Shown here piece after piece: positions 30,464 to 40,308 of a stretch of DNA of 64,000 nucleotides. Source of the stretch: Dactylonectria macrodidyma (Eukaryota; Ascomycota; Sordariomycetes; Hypocreales; Nectriaceae); assembly GCA_020744425.1 (NCBI GenBank), contig JAGMUV010000030.1, forward strand, positions 496,001 to 560,000. Direction: 5' to 3'. Below the pieces are notes generated by a model that did no database searches, was not told the origin of the DNA, and saw only the letters and a program-made list of their open reading frames with translations. How positions within the stretch are numbered: position 1 is the first letter of the stretch; each line of letters begins with the position of its first letter. The position numbers were made by a program, and so were the translations under genes.

Positions 30464-33400
30464 TTATCTACGTACTGATCCATTGCCATGGACATTATTG
30501 GTATTATGTGACATGTATGGATTCCGTGTGAGCACCTGCCGTTTCCGAAGCTCCTGATCCCTCATCTTCATCTTCATGCCATCCGGGGGAGACCCGTAGA
30601 CCAGGTGATTACGATCAAATGGTGCATCCAACATCAGACCATCAAGCGTTTTTACGCGAGAGACAGCCACGTAGCTTAAACCAGTCTGAAAGTCCCGGCA
30701 GGACAGATCTGTAACTATCATGTCTTCGGTAATGCTTTGTGACTTATGCACAGTAATTGCGTAGCATACGATCAGGGGAAACTGGGTGCGAGCGCAGAGA
30801 GTGGCTCCGATGAGGAAGTCCCTCTCTACTGGGAGAATCGGGACAATCTTCCTGCCATCAGCGGTGGTCAGGAATACCGGTCCGCTGTATTTGTCAAACT
30901 CCATCATGATAACACAGGGAGGGTCTTGGATAGGGTCGGCCCCAGGTGCCCAGCCGATATCATAAACTGTGCCGCGAGCGCCGTTGCAGAGGCCAACTGG
31001 CTGCCAAAGGTTGGACGTCAGCATCAGACGGGAGCCAATGCATATGGGGATCTGCTTCGCAAGGTTGCCCGCCTTGTCATCAGGCGCAGCAGCCGCGCCG
31101 GGGCCGACGTTCTTAGCCATGACCCGGATGACTGGCCGGCTGAGGCGGTCGAGGTGATAGTGGTTATATTCGTTCACCCTATCTTTAGTGGCGTATACTC
31201 GTAAGGCGTTAACAAACCTTGCAACCTCTTGATCGTCTAGTTTTGCCTGTACGCGGCTGGAAAGGAGCTTCCAGGACTCTACAGATAGTTGAAGCAGCCG
31301 CAATTCCCCGAGAGCTAGGCGGAATGCCTCCTGATCGTCGCCACGCTGCCGCTGGACAACCTTCAAGAAGACCGATTTATCGAATCGCCTATATGCGTTT
31401 CTGCCCTTGATCTCTACTCCCTGAACCTCTTTATCGTAATAAAGCGGCTTCTGTAGCACAGGGGGAAGCTGAAAGAAGTCACCAACCAACAGTATGTTCA
31501 GGCCGCCAAAGAACTCTTCGTTCTTATTCGGGAATGCCTCTCGGAGACGGTCATCGATCCAAGATAACTGACGCAGTCCCAGCATGCTCTTCTCGTCAAT
31601 GATCAGATACTTGATATCTTTAAGCTTCTTCTGGAGCTGGGCCTTATCAATGGCTGAGAGAGGCTTGAAGTCCTTATTGATTGGCAGGTGCAACAGGGAA
31701 TGCAAGGTAGTGCCCGAAATCTGATTTCCCGCGACGCCCGTGGGCGCGGCACGCCAAACAGGTGTCCCCCTCCCCCGTGTCGCAGCTTGGAGGTGCGCCG
31801 AGAGCAGGTTAATGAGGTATGACTTGCCAGTACCGCCTCCGCCATCCACATGGAGTAACAACTGGGAGGGATCCCGGGTCAAGAAGTGGCCCATCACCAT
31901 GTCGTACACCAGGCGCTGCTCTGGATTTAGGGAATCGCGAGCCTCTAATGGCTGATCATCCACGTCAAGGTCAAGGGTGTTTTCCGCTTTGCATTGCTTC
32001 CAGTAGTCGCCGTTAAGAATGCCATCATCAGTATACCGCCCAACATGAGGGGTCCAATCGTAATTAATGTCAATATCTCGGCGGCCGAGGATGTCAATGT
32101 CCTCTTCCTCCAGCGGGCGGTCAGGTAGCATGCGGGCGAGTTCATGCCAATCCTCCTCCGCGATGGGCTCCTCATGGGCCTCAAGCTCAAACTCATCCTC
32201 CTCTGCCGTCAATTCATCTGTATCTAGCTCCCCATAATGATCGTCCGCATGGGTATCGTGGTGCTGTCTGCAGTGCATGTACGCAGCCGTGAAGGAATCG
32301 AACCGCTGCCCGCCCACAACGAGCAACTCTTGTGGAGAGCGATGTGGATGAACCATCATCAATTTAACACGGCAGAAGTCGTTAAACTGGGAAGAGGCCG
32401 CTATAGATTTGTATCGAGGGAAGTAAGACAGGACTCTCTTCTTCGCGTGAGCAGCGAGTCTCCTCCACGTGTTGAGATTGTACGACTGTAGGTATTCGAG
32501 ATACGTTACATCCTCATGCTGGTCCTTTCTCGCTAGATATTTCCTGTAGCTGCCGATGGCCTCGTTGACATCTCCATCCACACGATACGAACGCGCCTGT
32601 CGCTCCAACGGACGGCAGTCCACGGTGACAACCATACGGGTGCCTTCTTGCAGCGGAATGTTAAGCAGCAGATGGGAAATCTCCTGCGCCGAGTAATCTC
32701 TCTCGGCGATCAGCTTGTTCATGAGGCGAGAGGAGAAGGATAACAGGGGCTGAACGTGCGATGTATGAGGCAAGACCTGGTCTGCAAGCCGGGAGAAAGA
32801 CTCAGTCTTCTTCTCAGCTTTACTGCAATACTTCGCAGCGTATGTAAGGACCGCCTGTAAGCTAGTGCAAGGAGATATGTCGATATTGGCTAGCCAGCCT
32901 AGGATAATCGCAGGGTTGAAGTTATTCACGAGGCTGTCATTCCGGGCCGCCTCAAAGACGTAGTACGACCGGCCTTCTTTCCTGATCACTGCGGCCAGCT
33001 CCCGCAAGGCACGAGGGAAGTCAAAACGACACTCCCTCTCTGGATTGGCAACGTTGGCCGCCTCGATATCCGCAGCAGCACCTTCCATGTCCCTCGCCAG
33101 ATCACCAGTTCTCTTCCTCACGCGCAAGCAGTACGTGGTGTTACACTTGTGGCGCTGGCAACGGTTGACGATTTGTGAGAGCCGCAGGAATGTCATCTCT
33201 ATGCTCAGGGGATCTACGCTCAGGGGATTACCCTCACCCTGAGGCATACTCCTACTCGGCTCAGGGTTGATAGCAGTGACGTAGAATCCCCATGTGCGCG
33301 CAAATATATCACGAGCCGCTTTGTCCTCCATGTCGGCCCCGGGGGAATTATCCATCCAGTACAGGCCGTGGTTGTGTGGGCTACCACGGCCTTGCCATTC

Positions 33401-35299
33401 GTACCGATCCCAGTAATCCGTGATGCTGAACTTCTTACTTAGAACGATGTCCCGAAATAGAGTGTATCGGCGGTAGAAGTGGAAAGCAGCAATGTGAGGG
33501 TTCTGCTGCAATAAGTAGCGTGACAGAGCCATCCTCTCCGGCTCGGTCGCGGCTAACCAGTCTTCATATTGAGGCATGTGCTGGTAGAGGCTCCGCCAGT
33601 GTAAATCTGCCGGGCTGAACGTAATGAATGCTCCGGGACAGTCAAGGTTATAGCCATATGCCTCAAGTTCCTGCCTCTTCTTATTCCAGAAGGGACGCGT
33701 ACCGCGAATGGACACCGCATGTCTTGTGATCGAGTTAATTAACGCCTGCGCCTCGGGGTCCTCGCTCTGTTCGAGCGCCGCAATAAGCTGCTCTCGTGTG
33801 AGTGGCTCATGCATGCCATCATGTTGCTTCACGAAGAATTTGGACCTTGCGCGTGCCTGTGACCGCACCAGGGTGTTGAAGGCGACGAAGCGGAAGGTAG
33901 GGTGGCGTGCAAAACGCCCGTCATGCCAGCGCATCGCGTGCTCGATGTAATCCTTATAATCAATGGAGCGCAATCGAGGCTCAACAAAGTCTGCCCTACC
34001 GTCAGGAAAGAGGCAGGGAAAGGCCAAGGAGAGTAGTGCATGAGAGCGATTGAACTCATTAATGGGTGTGCGACGTATGTTTGGGAGCTCTAGCCCGTGT
34101 TGCACCTGAGTCTGGGAGCTTAAAGGAAGTCCAGGGCCATCTTCCGGTCCTTCGGCAAGAATGGCCCGGAGGGCATCGAGCTCCATATCTTTGGCCAAAA
34201 GATCTGGCACTGCAACCTCGTCCTCTAGGTCTGGTTCTGCCTCCTGATCATCCTCAGGCCCAACGTCTGTAGCCTCCACCTGACTTCGAGGGATGGCATC
34301 CAGTACATTGCCGTCCTGAGGCAATTGGCTCAGCCGCTCTTCGTCGATGACTACGCATCGATACCCAGGATGATGGCGCCGGAGGTAGTTAAGCCATATA
34401 GCAACCGGCTGGCGGCGCACTCGGAACTGGCGGGTAAACTGTCGGCTGAGCATTGCGTGGGATGACGTATTCGCAGGACGGAGTAGCACAGTGTTCACCT
34501 CCTGAGGTAAAAGGGGGAGTTGGTGGTACACCAAACCAACCTCGCGGAGAAAGTGAACCACGTGCCCCCGGTACTTGTACTGCTGCCCTCGCACAAGCAT
34601 AATGTTCACGTGGACGTGGACACGGGCAATCAAGGACTCTTCGATAGGCGTGAGCTGGGGCAATTCAGTCGGTACAGGGCCAAAATTCAGCTGGTTATCC
34701 GCAGAGAAAAAGTACGGCTCGTCGGGGCGGCGCTCCTCATCCTTTCGATAGCAACGCGCACAAATGCCCTCCGAGTCTATCCTCATCTGGAACCAGCGCT
34801 CTTGGCATCTACTGCAGTATTGCATCTGGTCATTGTCAAGCGTGGTCCAGAACTCGCGAAGGATGGCCTTATCGCGGTCGGTCAAGGCGCAAGCGTCGAG
34901 GTCCCCATTCCACACCGGATCTGGTGCGTGGAACACCGCCGATTGTTCAGGTGAAATCATCACCGGACTCCGATACCGTCGCGGCGGCCGTGGAGGTTGA
35001 GCTTGCGTCTGAGATTTTCTCGGCCGCCCTCCTGTACCAGGGACAGGGCCACGACGACCACGACGACCACGACGACCATGAGACGGCTGTGCGGAAGGCT
35101 GCCTCGAGCGACGGGGAAGAGGGCTCTTATCCACTGACTCATCCTCGTTCTCGTCGTTCTCGTCTTTGTCCCCTGGTTCGGAATCGCACTCTACCCCCAA
35201 TTGCTCGAGATACCTCCGTGGCCGAGCAGGCGAGAGAAGCAAATTGAAGTAGTCTTCGGCGTCAATATCGGATTCAGAGAATTCTCCCATGTCACCCAT
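30464..35299 (-). CDS. Helitron Rep-helicase (1611 aa)
   Basis: A single open frame; I chose the ATG at 35299 (MGDMGEFSESDID), with the frame staying open further upstream without a better start. Order of domains: acidic N-terminus; cysteine cluster (YCSRCQERW...GICARCYRKDEE); DUF6570-like region; Helitron_like_N; HUH endonuclease with HxH in GSPHNHGLYW and the tyrosine pair in YAAKYCSK; then a Pif1-family helicase with Walker A GGGGTGKS, Walker B YLIIDEKSM, GDFFQLPPV and C-terminal VHKSQSIT and YVAVSRVKTL. Rep nicks and joins single strands, and the helicase drives rolling-circle transposition. All key residues are present and there is no stop, so activity is plausible. Confidence 0.93.
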   Translation of the reverse strand: MGDMGEFSESDIDAEDYFNLLLSPARPRRYLEQLGVECDSEPGDKDENDENEDESVDKSPLPRRSRQPSAQPSHGRRGRRGRRGPVPGTGGRPRKSQTQAQPPRPPRRYRSPVMISPEQSAVFHAPDPVWNGDLDACALTDRDKAILREFWTTLDNDQMQYCSRCQERWFQMRIDSEGICARCYRKDEERRPDEPYFFSADNQLNFGPVPTELPQLTPIEESLIARVHVHVNIMLVRGQQYKYRGHVVHFLREVGLVYHQLPLLPQEVNTVLLRPANTSSHAMLSRQFTRQFRVRRQPVAIWLNYLRRHHPGYRCVVIDEERLSQLPQDGNVLDAIPRSQVEATDVGPEDDQEAEPDLEDEVAVPDLLAKDMELDALRAILAEGPEDGPGLPLSSQTQVQHGLELPNIRRTPINEFNRSHALLSLAFPCLFPDGRADFVEPRLRSIDYKDYIEHAMRWHDGRFARHPTFRFVAFNTLVRSQARARSKFFVKQHDGMHEPLTREQLIAALEQSEDPEAQALINSITRHAVSIRGTRPFWNKKRQELEAYGYNLDCPGAFITFSPADLHWRSLYQHMPQYEDWLAATEPERMALSRYLLQQNPHIAAFHFYRRYTLFRDIVLSKKFSITDYWDRYEWQGRGSPHNHGLYWMDNSPGADMEDKAARDIFARTWGFYVTAINPEPSRSMPQGEGNPLSVDPLSIEMTFLRLSQIVNRCQRHKCNTTYCLRVRKRTGDLARDMEGAAADIEAANVANPERECRFDFPRALRELAAVIRKEGRSYYVFEAARNDSLVNNFNPAIILGWLANIDISPCTSLQAVLTYAAKYCSKAEKKTESFSRLADQVLPHTSHVQPLLSFSSRLMNKLIAERDYSAQEISHLLLNIPLQEGTRMVVTVDCRPLERQARSYRVDGDVNEAIGSYRKYLARKDQHEDVTYLEYLQSYNLNTWRRLAAHAKKRVLSYFPRYKSIAASSQFNDFCRVKLMMVHPHRSPQELLVVGGQRFDSFTAAYMHCRQHHDTHADDHYGELDTDELTAEEDEFELEAHEEPIAEEDWHELARMLPDRPLEEEDIDILGRRDIDINYDWTPHVGRYTDDGILNGDYWKQCKAENTLDLDVDDQPLEARDSLNPEQRLVYDMVMGHFLTRDPSQLLLHVDGGGGTGKSYLINLLSAHLQAATRGRGTPVWRAAPTGVAGNQISGTTLHSLLHLPINKDFKPLSAIDKAQLQKKLKDIKYLIIDEKSMLGLRQLSWIDDRLREAFPNKNEEFFGGLNILLVGDFFQLPPVLQKPLYYDKEVQGVEIKGRNAYRRFDKSVFLKVVQRQRGDDQEAFRLALGELRLLQLSVESWKLLSSRVQAKLDDQEVARFVNALRVYATKDRVNEYNHYHLDRLSRPVIRVMAKNVGPGAAAAPDDKAGNLAKQIPICIGSRLMLTSNLWQPVGLCNGARGTVYDIGWAPGADPIQDPPCVIMMEFDKYSGPVFLTTADGRKIVPILPVERDFLIGATLCARTQFPLIVCYAITVHKSQSITEDMIVTDLSCRDFQTGLSYVAVSRVKTLDGLMLDAPFDRNHLVYGSPPDGMKMKMRDQELRKRQVLTRNPYMSHNTNNVHGNGSVRR

Positions 35300-35352
35300 A
35301 TTTACCCCGTCCCGTTCTAGACAGGCGCCATGACCGTTGGCTAACCCAGTGG

Positions 35353-36156
35353 TTAGCCTGCACAACGACGATGATCACGGCCAGGGATACCTTCTCCAGG
35401 CTCATGAGGAACTGCAAAGACGCCCAGTTGAGATATCGAGGGAGTCAGGGAGACAGTCTCCCCTGCACGGCGCCGTGAACGATGGTCGCGCTGTATAGCC
35501 ACCTGCTTTGCCTTCGCCTCGGCCTTAGAAGCATCATCTTGTGAGTCCTTCCCGCCCTTATGGAACCTAGAAGTTAAGTAAGAGTACTCAGTATTAGTTG
35601 TGCTGCTTAGGACAGGAGATGGATCAGAGTGTGAGGCGATTTGATCGGTCATTGGCTGCACGGGCTGTGAGGGAGCAAGAGTCCGGAAGTTGCGCAAGCT
35701 TTGTTGGGTTGGTGGGATTGGCGTCCCTAGCACCACCTGCGGCTGGCTAATTGGCTCTTCAAATAACCTCCTCGCCGTGTGAAGTTGTCGTAGTCTCTCC
35801 GGTGAAGTAGGCTGTGTTCCGGATCTCTCGTTCGGAGGCGAAAGGCCAGCATCTGTGTCGGTTCTCTTCGGGGCTGGCCTTTCAACTGAGGAAGGACGGA
35901 CAGCGAGGCTCCTCATTGTCAGAATCGCGCTTCTGGATCTGGAATTCTTCATTAGTTAGCATTGAAAGCCCTACAGAGTGGAGAGACAGCTGACATGAGA
36001 ATTGCACTGATTACGGCACTCCAGGCAATTCTTAGTATTACCCGCAGATTTCCTTTTGCTAATAAAGTCACCAGCCGGTTTCTCCTCACCACAGCGGGCA
36101 CAGACGATGGGAATTATGTCATCTTGTAGCCGTTGAGGAGTAGACTTAGGACTCAT
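35353..36156 (-). CDS. Helitron accessory protein (two exons likely)
   Basis: Frames 35971-36156 and 35353-35952 correspond to those in copy A. The first encodes MSPKSTPQRLQDD and a CARCGEEKPA...NCLECRNQC cluster (CxxC x about 21 CxxxC). The second is Ser/Pro/basic-rich and ends about 50 bases before the ATG chosen for Rep, overlapping the open frame upstream of it. A probable intron (CAT-GTCAGC ... GCTAAC TAATGAAG-AATTCC) would join them into about 255 residues. The pattern of conservation between copies A and C favours a real protein. It could be a separate gene or a spliced 5' part of Rep. The function is unknown; the cysteine cluster suggests zinc binding. Confidence 0.55.
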
Positions 36157-36422
36157 TGCTCAATGAAGCAAGACATCAAGCAGCATTGTGTGCGAAATCC
36201 AAAGTAAACAAACCGGGCGCGTACGAAATCTAACGTAAACAAACCGGGGGTAATGCCAGCTGCCAAAGTATGGCCCACTTTTTTGAGGCCGTCATCCAGT
36301 TGTTGCACGTTTTGCGGCCGTCCATACAAAATTTGGACCAATCAGAAACTTTTGGTCAATCTTGCACCAGACCCTCATATTCGGAAAACTTAAGAACTGA
36401 TGTAAAGTCAGCCTTCGGCTGA

Positions 36423-36904
36423 ATTAGAGGGGTCAGAAGTGACTGACTTTACTAGGCAATTTTGCCTGTAGAGTAATCAAAGATCTAAAAGTGGCCTTTA
36501 GAATAAGTCCTCTAAGGTACTACAAGGTACATAGCAGCACTACAGCTTACATAATAGATCAAGACAGTGCCATCCACACTGTAAGGTACATGGCGCATAG
36601 AATTCACATTATTGCCTTAATCTCTAGGCTTTGTTCCGAGTATCGGTAAAATTTTATTCCGTAGGTCACATAAGTCGCTTTTAAGGTTCACTGTGTTCAG
36701 AACTTATTATTCATACTATGTGGGTCCGATGACACTCTCAAAGAGTGTAAGTGAAAGAGGAAGGCAATAATGAACATTACTGTACATAAGCTTCGTTAGT
36801 CCTCCTCCTTTGTTCAAAAGTAACTTCCATTCGATCGAGTAGTACTGTAACTGCATGTCGGCGGGAATTCGTCATATGCCAGATCTTTGTCTCAGTTGCT
36901 GAAC
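36423..36904. other. Intergenic between Helitron and minisatellite
   Basis: AT-rich with no recognisable frame. GTACAT/AAGGTACAT words recur (36513-36595) but no regular repeat is seen. Confidence 0.4.
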
Positions 36905-37385
36905 TGGACATTTGACTAAAACTGGATATTTGACTAAAACTGGAGCCTTCAAATCTCGAGCTTGATTATCGGACTCCCAGGTTTGAGAGCCGCAGCAGTT
37001 TTAGTCAAAGATCCTGGTTTTAGTCAAACATCCTGGTTTTAGTCAAAGATCCTGGTTTTAGTCAAACATCCCTGTTTTAGTCAAACATCCCGGTTTTAGT
37101 CAAACATCCCGGTTTTTGTCAAACATCCCGGTTTTTGTCAAACATCCTGGTTTTGCTCAAATGTCCAGTTTTGGTCAAACATCCTGGTTTTAGTCAAAGA
37201 TCCCTGTTTTAGTCAAACATCCTGGTTTTAGTCAAAGATCCCGGTTTTAGTCAAACATCCTGGTTTTAGTCAATCATCCCGGTTTTAGTCAAATATCCAG
37301 TTTTGGTCAAATGTCCAGTTTTGCCAAACGTCCAGCTTTACCAAAACCCCAGTTTTGTCAAATGTCCAGTTTTATCAAAGGTCAG
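36905..37385. repeat. 19-bp minisatellite with inverted leading units
   Basis: The unit GGTTTTAGTCAAACATCCC and close variants is repeated about 20 times from about 36995 to 37385. Two units in opposite orientation (TTTGACTAAAACTGGATA) sit at about 36911-36950, separated by about 50 unique bases. The period of 19 and the TAG/TAA words in most frames rule out a coding repeat. Variant units (TTTTTGTC, CAGTTTTGG) cluster in blocks, which suggests unequal exchange. Confidence 0.9.
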
Positions 37386-38377
37386 AAATGGATGTTGGGG
37401 TATCAGGAAGCTCAGCCATAATGTGGTGATAAAGTTACTAGGCGACGGTATTTTGATGCTGTCAGAAAGAGTGGCCAGAGCGGATTAAGGAAGGTTAAAG
37501 AATTAGGGCAAAAGGCCAAGATACTCACTGCATTGTTCTTTTTTGACCGTATAGCCGGTGATTTCAGCGTCGGAGGCCATATCCCTAATGGTGAAACAAT
37601 TCCGGATTTTAATCTTCTGGTATGCGTTATCACACATGTTAACATGCAACTTCCCCTACTGACAACTGCCCGTGAAATAGGTGCTCGCCAGGGAACGCTC
37701 TTTGTCAAATGGCAGGGTGTACCCCGCCTCAAGGATCTACATTCGCTTAATCGGCGTGCGAGCTGGCGGGGCAAAACCCAGACAAGGGAGGGCGGGGTTC
37801 GGTGCGTTCTTCGCTGCCTGAGGCCTTAGTCCAGAACTTGCTCAGTGTCAGAAGTGGACCGGAAGTGCTTCTGACCTGCCGGTTTCGGATAAAGATTCCA
37901 CCGAGTTCGAGAAGTGCGAGAGGTGCTTCAGCCTTCAGACTCTGTCTGTTCATGCCTGAGGCATGAATATTTTCCACTTTTCCTTAGCAAATCCTAACCC
38001 CACGGCATCTGCCAGGCATCATTTCCGATCGTGACTGGGGTCACCCAACGGTTATTTTTTCGAGAGATGGCGCTAGGAACGGACCGTATTAGACCAGGCC
38101 TGTTGTTTCTCGCGCTCTCTACGGAGTAAACGGAAGGTGACTTCGCTGGCTCTAGCCATGTTTACCCGTATAGCTAGTTAACGGATACTCAAAGTCGGGC
38201 TATTATGCATGTGTGCCCTGCGGGATATTATTGCAGCCTCCCATCACGTGATAGACCTTGCCTCAACTTGACCGACTGTTCGGTTACTAATCCTACTCAG
38301 CCGTGGTTGCCTGTGCCTGAAATTAATGCTCTTCAGACATAAAAATATAGGATCCTTCAACTACACTTTACAATAAC
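37386..38377. other. Intergenic, no supported gene
   Basis: Overlapping frames on both strands (37533-37829 plus, 37412-37774 minus) lack domains. The stretch may be a 5' region for the DUF6601 fragment at 38378. Confidence 0.35.
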
Positions 38378-38812
38378 ATGGACACTACAGTGAGTACAAA
38401 GATCGAGATCTACCTCATGAAACGAAACCAGCTCAACCCCTCCCCTCAGACTTGTCAATATGCCCCGCCTTTCTCCAAGGAAAAGGCCCTTCTGACCACC
38501 AACACGACTCTGCCACACTGCTTTCGAGACGGTAATCAATTATCAGACCCGAGCGAAAACATACAAGAATTCCTCAGAGCCGAGCTTCAAACAACAAAGT
38601 TGAACAAGGCTCACAAATACCTATGGCTTGCTGGTCTTCCACGGCCAGCCCGCCCGCTCCATCGACAACAGCTGCTTTTGCGCAACATCTATCCCACCGA
38701 GTCCCCCGATGAACATTTAGTATGGCACGACAAATGTATATTCATCAAGCCAATGCCCGAGTATCTTCTCAGTTACGAGTTTTGGGTCCACAACCTTTCG
38801 AATGACGATGCA
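38378..38812 (+). pseudogene. DUF6601-family N-terminal fragment
   Basis: From the ATG at 38378 the frame matches the N-terminal half of a conserved fungal family: FLRAELQTTKLNKAHKYLWLAG, PARPLHRQQLL, NIYPTESPDEHLVWH, IFIKPMPEYLLSYEFW. The family's C-terminal half (membrane-associated in its usual form) is absent. At about 38812 the sequence switches to an antisense tyrosine-recombinase fragment, so the gene is truncated at its 3' side. No stop is present before the junction. The function of the family is unknown to me. Confidence 0.75.
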
Positions 38813-38814
38813 CT

Positions 38815-38955
38815 TCACGAGAATCTGACGTCTGAGCGCGTTAGTTTTGTTGCTAAGAAGATAGAAGGTGTACCGAGGTCTTCTCTCTTGTAGGTGAATT
38901 CTCCGATGCGGAGGAACCCAGCAAATGCCACCCGGCAGGCGGTTGCGAAATCTGC
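38815..38955 (-). pseudogene. Tyrosine-recombinase-like fragment
   Basis: About 47 codons on the minus strand read AFAGFLRIGEFTY followed by SIFLATKLTRSDVRF. This is the pattern of the catalytic-core start in fungal integrase/XerD-like tyrosine recombinases (Crypton/DIRS-like), with the active-site arginine in the FLRIGE region. It is only a patch between a DUF6601 fragment and a NACHT fragment. Confidence 0.55.
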
Positions 38956-39860
38956 GGCATTATCAACGAGTTGAAGAAGGAGACCACGAACCTGTTGTGC
39001 TACTTCTTCTGCCAGGGGACCGAGTCGCGCATCAACAACGCAACGGCTGTGCTGCGCGGCCTCATCTACCTCCTTGTCGCCCAGCAGCCATCGCTCATCC
39101 CGCACGTACGGAAAAAGTAGGACCACGCGGGCAAAGGACTCTTCGAGGACGTGAATGCCTGGGTGGCCTTGGCTGAGATGTTTGCAAACATTCTGCAAGA
39201 TCCGAACTTAAAGAACACCTTCTTGATCATCGACGCGCTCGACGAATCGTCTCCAGTCGCAACTTGCCGAACATCGAGGAGCAGCCGGAAACAGCAGGAC
39301 AGAAAGTTAGGCTGTGTCTCCAGCTAAACGGGAAGTCCATCTCCGCTGCTGTCAGCATATATATCAGGCACAAGGTGGATCAATTGGCGCGGCTGAAAAG
39401 ATACGACGATAAAACAAGAGATGCCGTTCAGCATCGCTTATCCTCAAATGCAAACGATATATTCCTTTGGGTGACCTTAGCCTGTCAAGATCTCCAGAAG
39501 ATCCCACGATGGAACACTGTTGCTAAGTTAAATGCGTTTCCTCCTGGACTTGGTTCTCTTTACAAGCGAATGATAAGAGAAAATTCGCAATTAGGACAAT
39601 TCTGACCTGTGCATGGGCATACTTGCCCTCCTGACAATTGTCTATCAACCTATTGCCCTACACGAACTCACGTCTTTTGTCGACATTCCGGAGGACATTT
39701 CCAATGAGCTCGACTCTTTAGTGGAGATCATAGGGCTTTGCGGATCGTTCCTCCCATTGACCAAATCTCGCTGCCTGGCCCTGACCCATTGGCTTCCATT
39801 CGGTATTCCTGCATCTACTGGGTTGACCATGTCAATGACTCAGAACCCGGGAACATACCG
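38956..39860 (+). pseudogene. NACHT NTPase fragment of a fungal NLR
   Basis: Plus-strand text follows the fungal NACHT (HET-E/NWD-like) consensus just after Walker A. It contains GIINELKKET, a CYFFCQGTESRINNATAVLRGLIYLL block, a TAG at 39118-39120 in VRKK-stop-DHAG, Walker B LIIDALDES, then (39264-39605) NIEEQPETAGQKV, SSNANDIFLWV and LNAFPPGLGSLYKRM. After a further frameshift comes the winged-helix part (ILALLTIVYQPIALHEL, IIGLCGSFL) and finally PDPLASIRYSCIYWVDH near 39750-39830. It lacks the Walker A motif and any C-terminal repeats. It has at least one stop and two frameshifts. Confidence 0.85.
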
Positions 39861-40308
39861 CCCCATCCGACTGGAGTACTTAAACCCCTTCCTGCCTCCC
39901 CTCCTCCTCTCCTCCTTTCTCGTCCTCGTCCATCAATCCTGGCTCGCTTCGACCTCGCTCGCTTCGACCTCGCCCGACCATCTTGCCACCCAAACAACCT
40001 GTCACCCGACCGAGCGACCCTCGCCAAGCAACGACCGACCACCCACCACTCACCCTAGCCAGAGGTGGCGAGGGCAAAAAGTCCGGACAATCTGGTCATA
40101 TGGGTGAGCAAGGCGGGCCAAGGATGAAGAGCATATCGAATTCCATCCTATCAATCCTCAGGGAAGCCCTAAAAGACGGAGGCTTGGCCATCGGTGTCCT
40201 TGTCACTGGATGAAGAATCATCGGCAAGCTTTGCAGTTATAAGGTTTTCGACAGCAGACGCGAGGCGCTGGGCAAGAGCCACTTCATCCCAAGTCTGCTG
40301 CTAGAACA
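39861..40308. other. Intergenic, low-complexity
   Basis: CT-rich stretch (39895-39930) and a duplicated CTCGCTTCGAC word. This is the 3' flank of the CHAT gene; no gene supported. Confidence 0.4.

Larger units (their letters stand above)
30357..36422 (-). mobile_element. Full-length Helitron (copy C)
   Basis: About 6.07 kb on the minus strand. The 5' terminus is TCAGCCGAAGGCTGAC (36422 downward), itself a small palindrome. The 3' end has an 11-bp perfect hairpin (ACCCCATGCAC/GTGCATGGGGT) followed by GACGTAGTATTTT, ending near 30357 next to T. A copy of the 5' palindrome in inverse orientation (CAGCCTTCGGCTGA) sits just inside the 3' hairpin, giving short subterminal inverted repeats as described for Helitron2/Helentron-type elements. 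Copies A, B, D and E are deletion derivatives. Both termini and all coding frames are intact, so this is the candidate autonomous copy. Confidence 0.9.

Noticed and set aside
36905..37385. CRISPR-like regular repeats
   Set aside because: The 19-bp units are contiguous with no unique spacers and the genome is fungal; it is a minisatellite.
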